Assembly (NCBI GenBank): GCA_948505485.1
Contig: CAOPQH010000012.1
Coordinates: 1 to 13,633, forward strand
DNA: 13,633 nt
Reading direction: 5' to 3'
Source of the DNA: an uncultured Clostridia bacterium
GTDB taxonomy: Bacteria; Bacillota; Clostridia; TANB77; CAG-508
Part shown: one piece after another, positions 12,759-13,633 of the stretch
How positions within the stretch are numbered: the first letter of the stretch is position 1
Layout: every line of letters starts with the position of its first letter
Program-made: the position numbers and the translations under genes
The notes under the pieces: model-generated
Told to the model about the DNA's origin: nothing
Database searches by the model: none
Seen by the model: only the letters and a program-made list of their open reading frames with translations

Positions 12759-13633
12759 ATGAAATTGGAATCTGAACTAAAGAAAGAGATAAAAAAAATT
12801 TCTGAACAAATGGATAAAAAACAAGAACTAATAGATAAAAATAAAAATAAAATGTATGAAATAAAGCAAGATATAGAATATGAATTTGTTCCAGGATCAT
12901 ATACATACGACGTAAAAGAAGTAGATAGATTAAGAGAAGAATATAATAAATTTAAAATGAAAAATGAGCAATTAGAGCAAGAATACAAAGATTTAAAAAC
13001 TCATCAAGATAATATAAAAAAAATTCCTACAAAACAAAGTTTAAACAAGGATATAAAGAATTTAAGTTCTAATTTAGAACAAATTGAAGAACAGATAAAG
13101 GATCAAGAAAAACAATTACAAGAATATTTAGAACAATTTTATGGGGCTTATTATTTACCACCAGATGTTAAAGAATTTCAACAAGAAAATGAATTAGCAA
13201 GAAAAAAACTTGAAGATAAGAAAAAAGATGTAAATAATGAGATTAAAGAAAGAAAGGCTATAGTAAGTGTAATAGATCAAATAGATGAAAAAGAAGCTGA
13301 AATAAAGAAAATAGAAAAATCAAAAGAAGAATTAAAAAAAGAAATAGATATATTAAAAAAAGAACAGTTAGAACAATTTGCAGGTGCATATTTTATTCCA
13401 GAAGAATCTATTAAAGAGATAAAAGACAAAGAAAATGAGCTAGGTCAAAAGGAAAAACAAATAAAATTAAAAGAAACAGAAATAAAGCAATTGGAAGAAG
13501 AATTTAAATTAAAATCATCTAGATTTATAGAAAAAACTAATAGAAAACAAACGAGCAGAGATAACCCTCCACCACAAGGAGGAGATGGAAATAATCCACC
13601 ACCACCACAAGGAGGAGGCGAAAACGATCCACC
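12759..13633 (+). CDS. Coiled-coil repeat protein with Pro/Gly-rich tract, 3' end outside window
   Basis: ATG at 12759 with GGGAGGT at 12746-12752; the frame stays open to the window edge (291 codons, no stop), so the gene is partial. No signal peptide or membrane segment. Residues 1-260 are almost pure Lys/Glu/Gln/Ile/Leu coiled coil, broken three times by a similar short block: FVPGSYTYD (43-51), FYGAYYLPPD (127-136) and FAGAYFIPEE (207-216). These define repeat units of 84 and 80 residues; the last two are both preceded by LEQ. From residue 268 it turns into a Pro/Gln/Gly tract (NPPPQGGDGN, then NPPPPQGGGEN). I do not recognise a family. A filament-like scaffold or an adaptor with a flexible linker fits the composition; function is unknown. 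Confidence 0.8.
   Translation, partial: MKLESELKKEIKKISEQMDKKQELIDKNKNKMYEIKQDIEYEFVPGSYTYDVKEVDRLREEYNKFKMKNEQLEQEYKDLKTHQDNIKKIPTKQSLNKDIKNLSSNLEQIEEQIKDQEKQLQEYLEQFYGAYYLPPDVKEFQQENELARKKLEDKKKDVNNEIKERKAIVSVIDQIDEKEAEIKKIEKSKEELKKEIDILKKEQLEQFAGAYFIPEESIKEIKDKENELGQKEKQIKLKETEIKQLEEEFKLKSSRFIEKTNRKQTSRDNPPPQGGDGNNPPPPQGGGENDP
13560..13633 (+). repeat. In-frame Pro/Gly-coding tandem repeat, cut by window end
   Basis: Two units reading roughly CCACCACAAGGAGGAG plus a variable tail, and the start of a third (CCACC). They encode (D/N)N-PPP(P)-QGG repeats of about 11 residues. G+C is visibly higher than in the rest of the gene. Copy number beyond the window is unknown. Confidence 0.65.

Noticed and set aside
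12722..12988. 88-residue minus-strand ORF
   Set aside because: Antisense shadow of the coiled-coil gene; Ser/Phe/Leu-rich with no ribosome binding site.
13560..13633. CRISPR-like repeat array
   Set aside because: The repeats are in frame, adjacent and without spacers; they code for a Pro/Gly tract.

Overview
The window is about 13.6 kb of very A+T-rich DNA. It has strong AGGAGG-type ribosome binding sites, AGA/ATA/TTA-rich codon use and SigA-type promoters, which fit a low-GC Bacillota genome, most likely Clostridia. Supporting content is RNase Y, a class 1B PyrD/PyrK pair, a zinc-ribbon L32 and a glutamine-dependent AsnB. No genus can be named from sequence alone. Nothing shows a phage, plasmid or CRISPR locus; this looks like ordinary chromosome with several small palindromic elements between genes.

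Left third (1-5891): pyrimidine biosynthesis. A divergent orotate phosphoribosyltransferase-like gene reads left from 1023. Facing away from it is a rightward cluster: pyrC, pyrF, a hairpin-forming intergenic element, pyrK, a zinc-dependent phospholipase C-like gene, and pyrD. Together they cover dihydroorotate formation (PyrC), its oxidation (PyrD plus the PyrK electron-transfer subunit), the phosphoribosyl step (OPRT-like, with an unusual PRPP loop) and decarboxylation to UMP (PyrF). Carbamoyl-phosphate synthase, aspartate transcarbamoylase and PyrR are not in the window.

Middle (5892-9840): a leftward short-chain dehydrogenase broken by a one-base frameshift in a run of six A. A gene-free stretch of about 420 bp follows, packed with hairpins and containing a 48-bp palindrome flanked by an 8-bp direct repeat. 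Then come rny (RNase Y) on its own promoter, a 49-residue membrane peptide, and an overlapping pair of unrecognised small genes (57 and 111 residues).

Right third (9841-13633): asnB reads left. It is separated by a 117-bp imperfect palindrome from rpmF (ribosomal protein L32), which has a consensus TTGACA-17-TATAAT promoter. After these come a small Cys-rich membrane protein and the 5' part of a coiled-coil protein with three ~80-residue repeats and a Pro/Gly-rich repeat tract, cut by the window end.

Most genes sit between recognisable promoters and intrinsic terminators, so transcription units can be read directly. The least explained items are the palindromic elements, the Zn-phospholipase-like gene inside the pyr cluster, the PRPP-loop-degenerate OPRT-like protein, the paired unknown ORFs and the repeat-built coiled-coil protein. 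I found no clear candidate for a wholly new multi-gene system.
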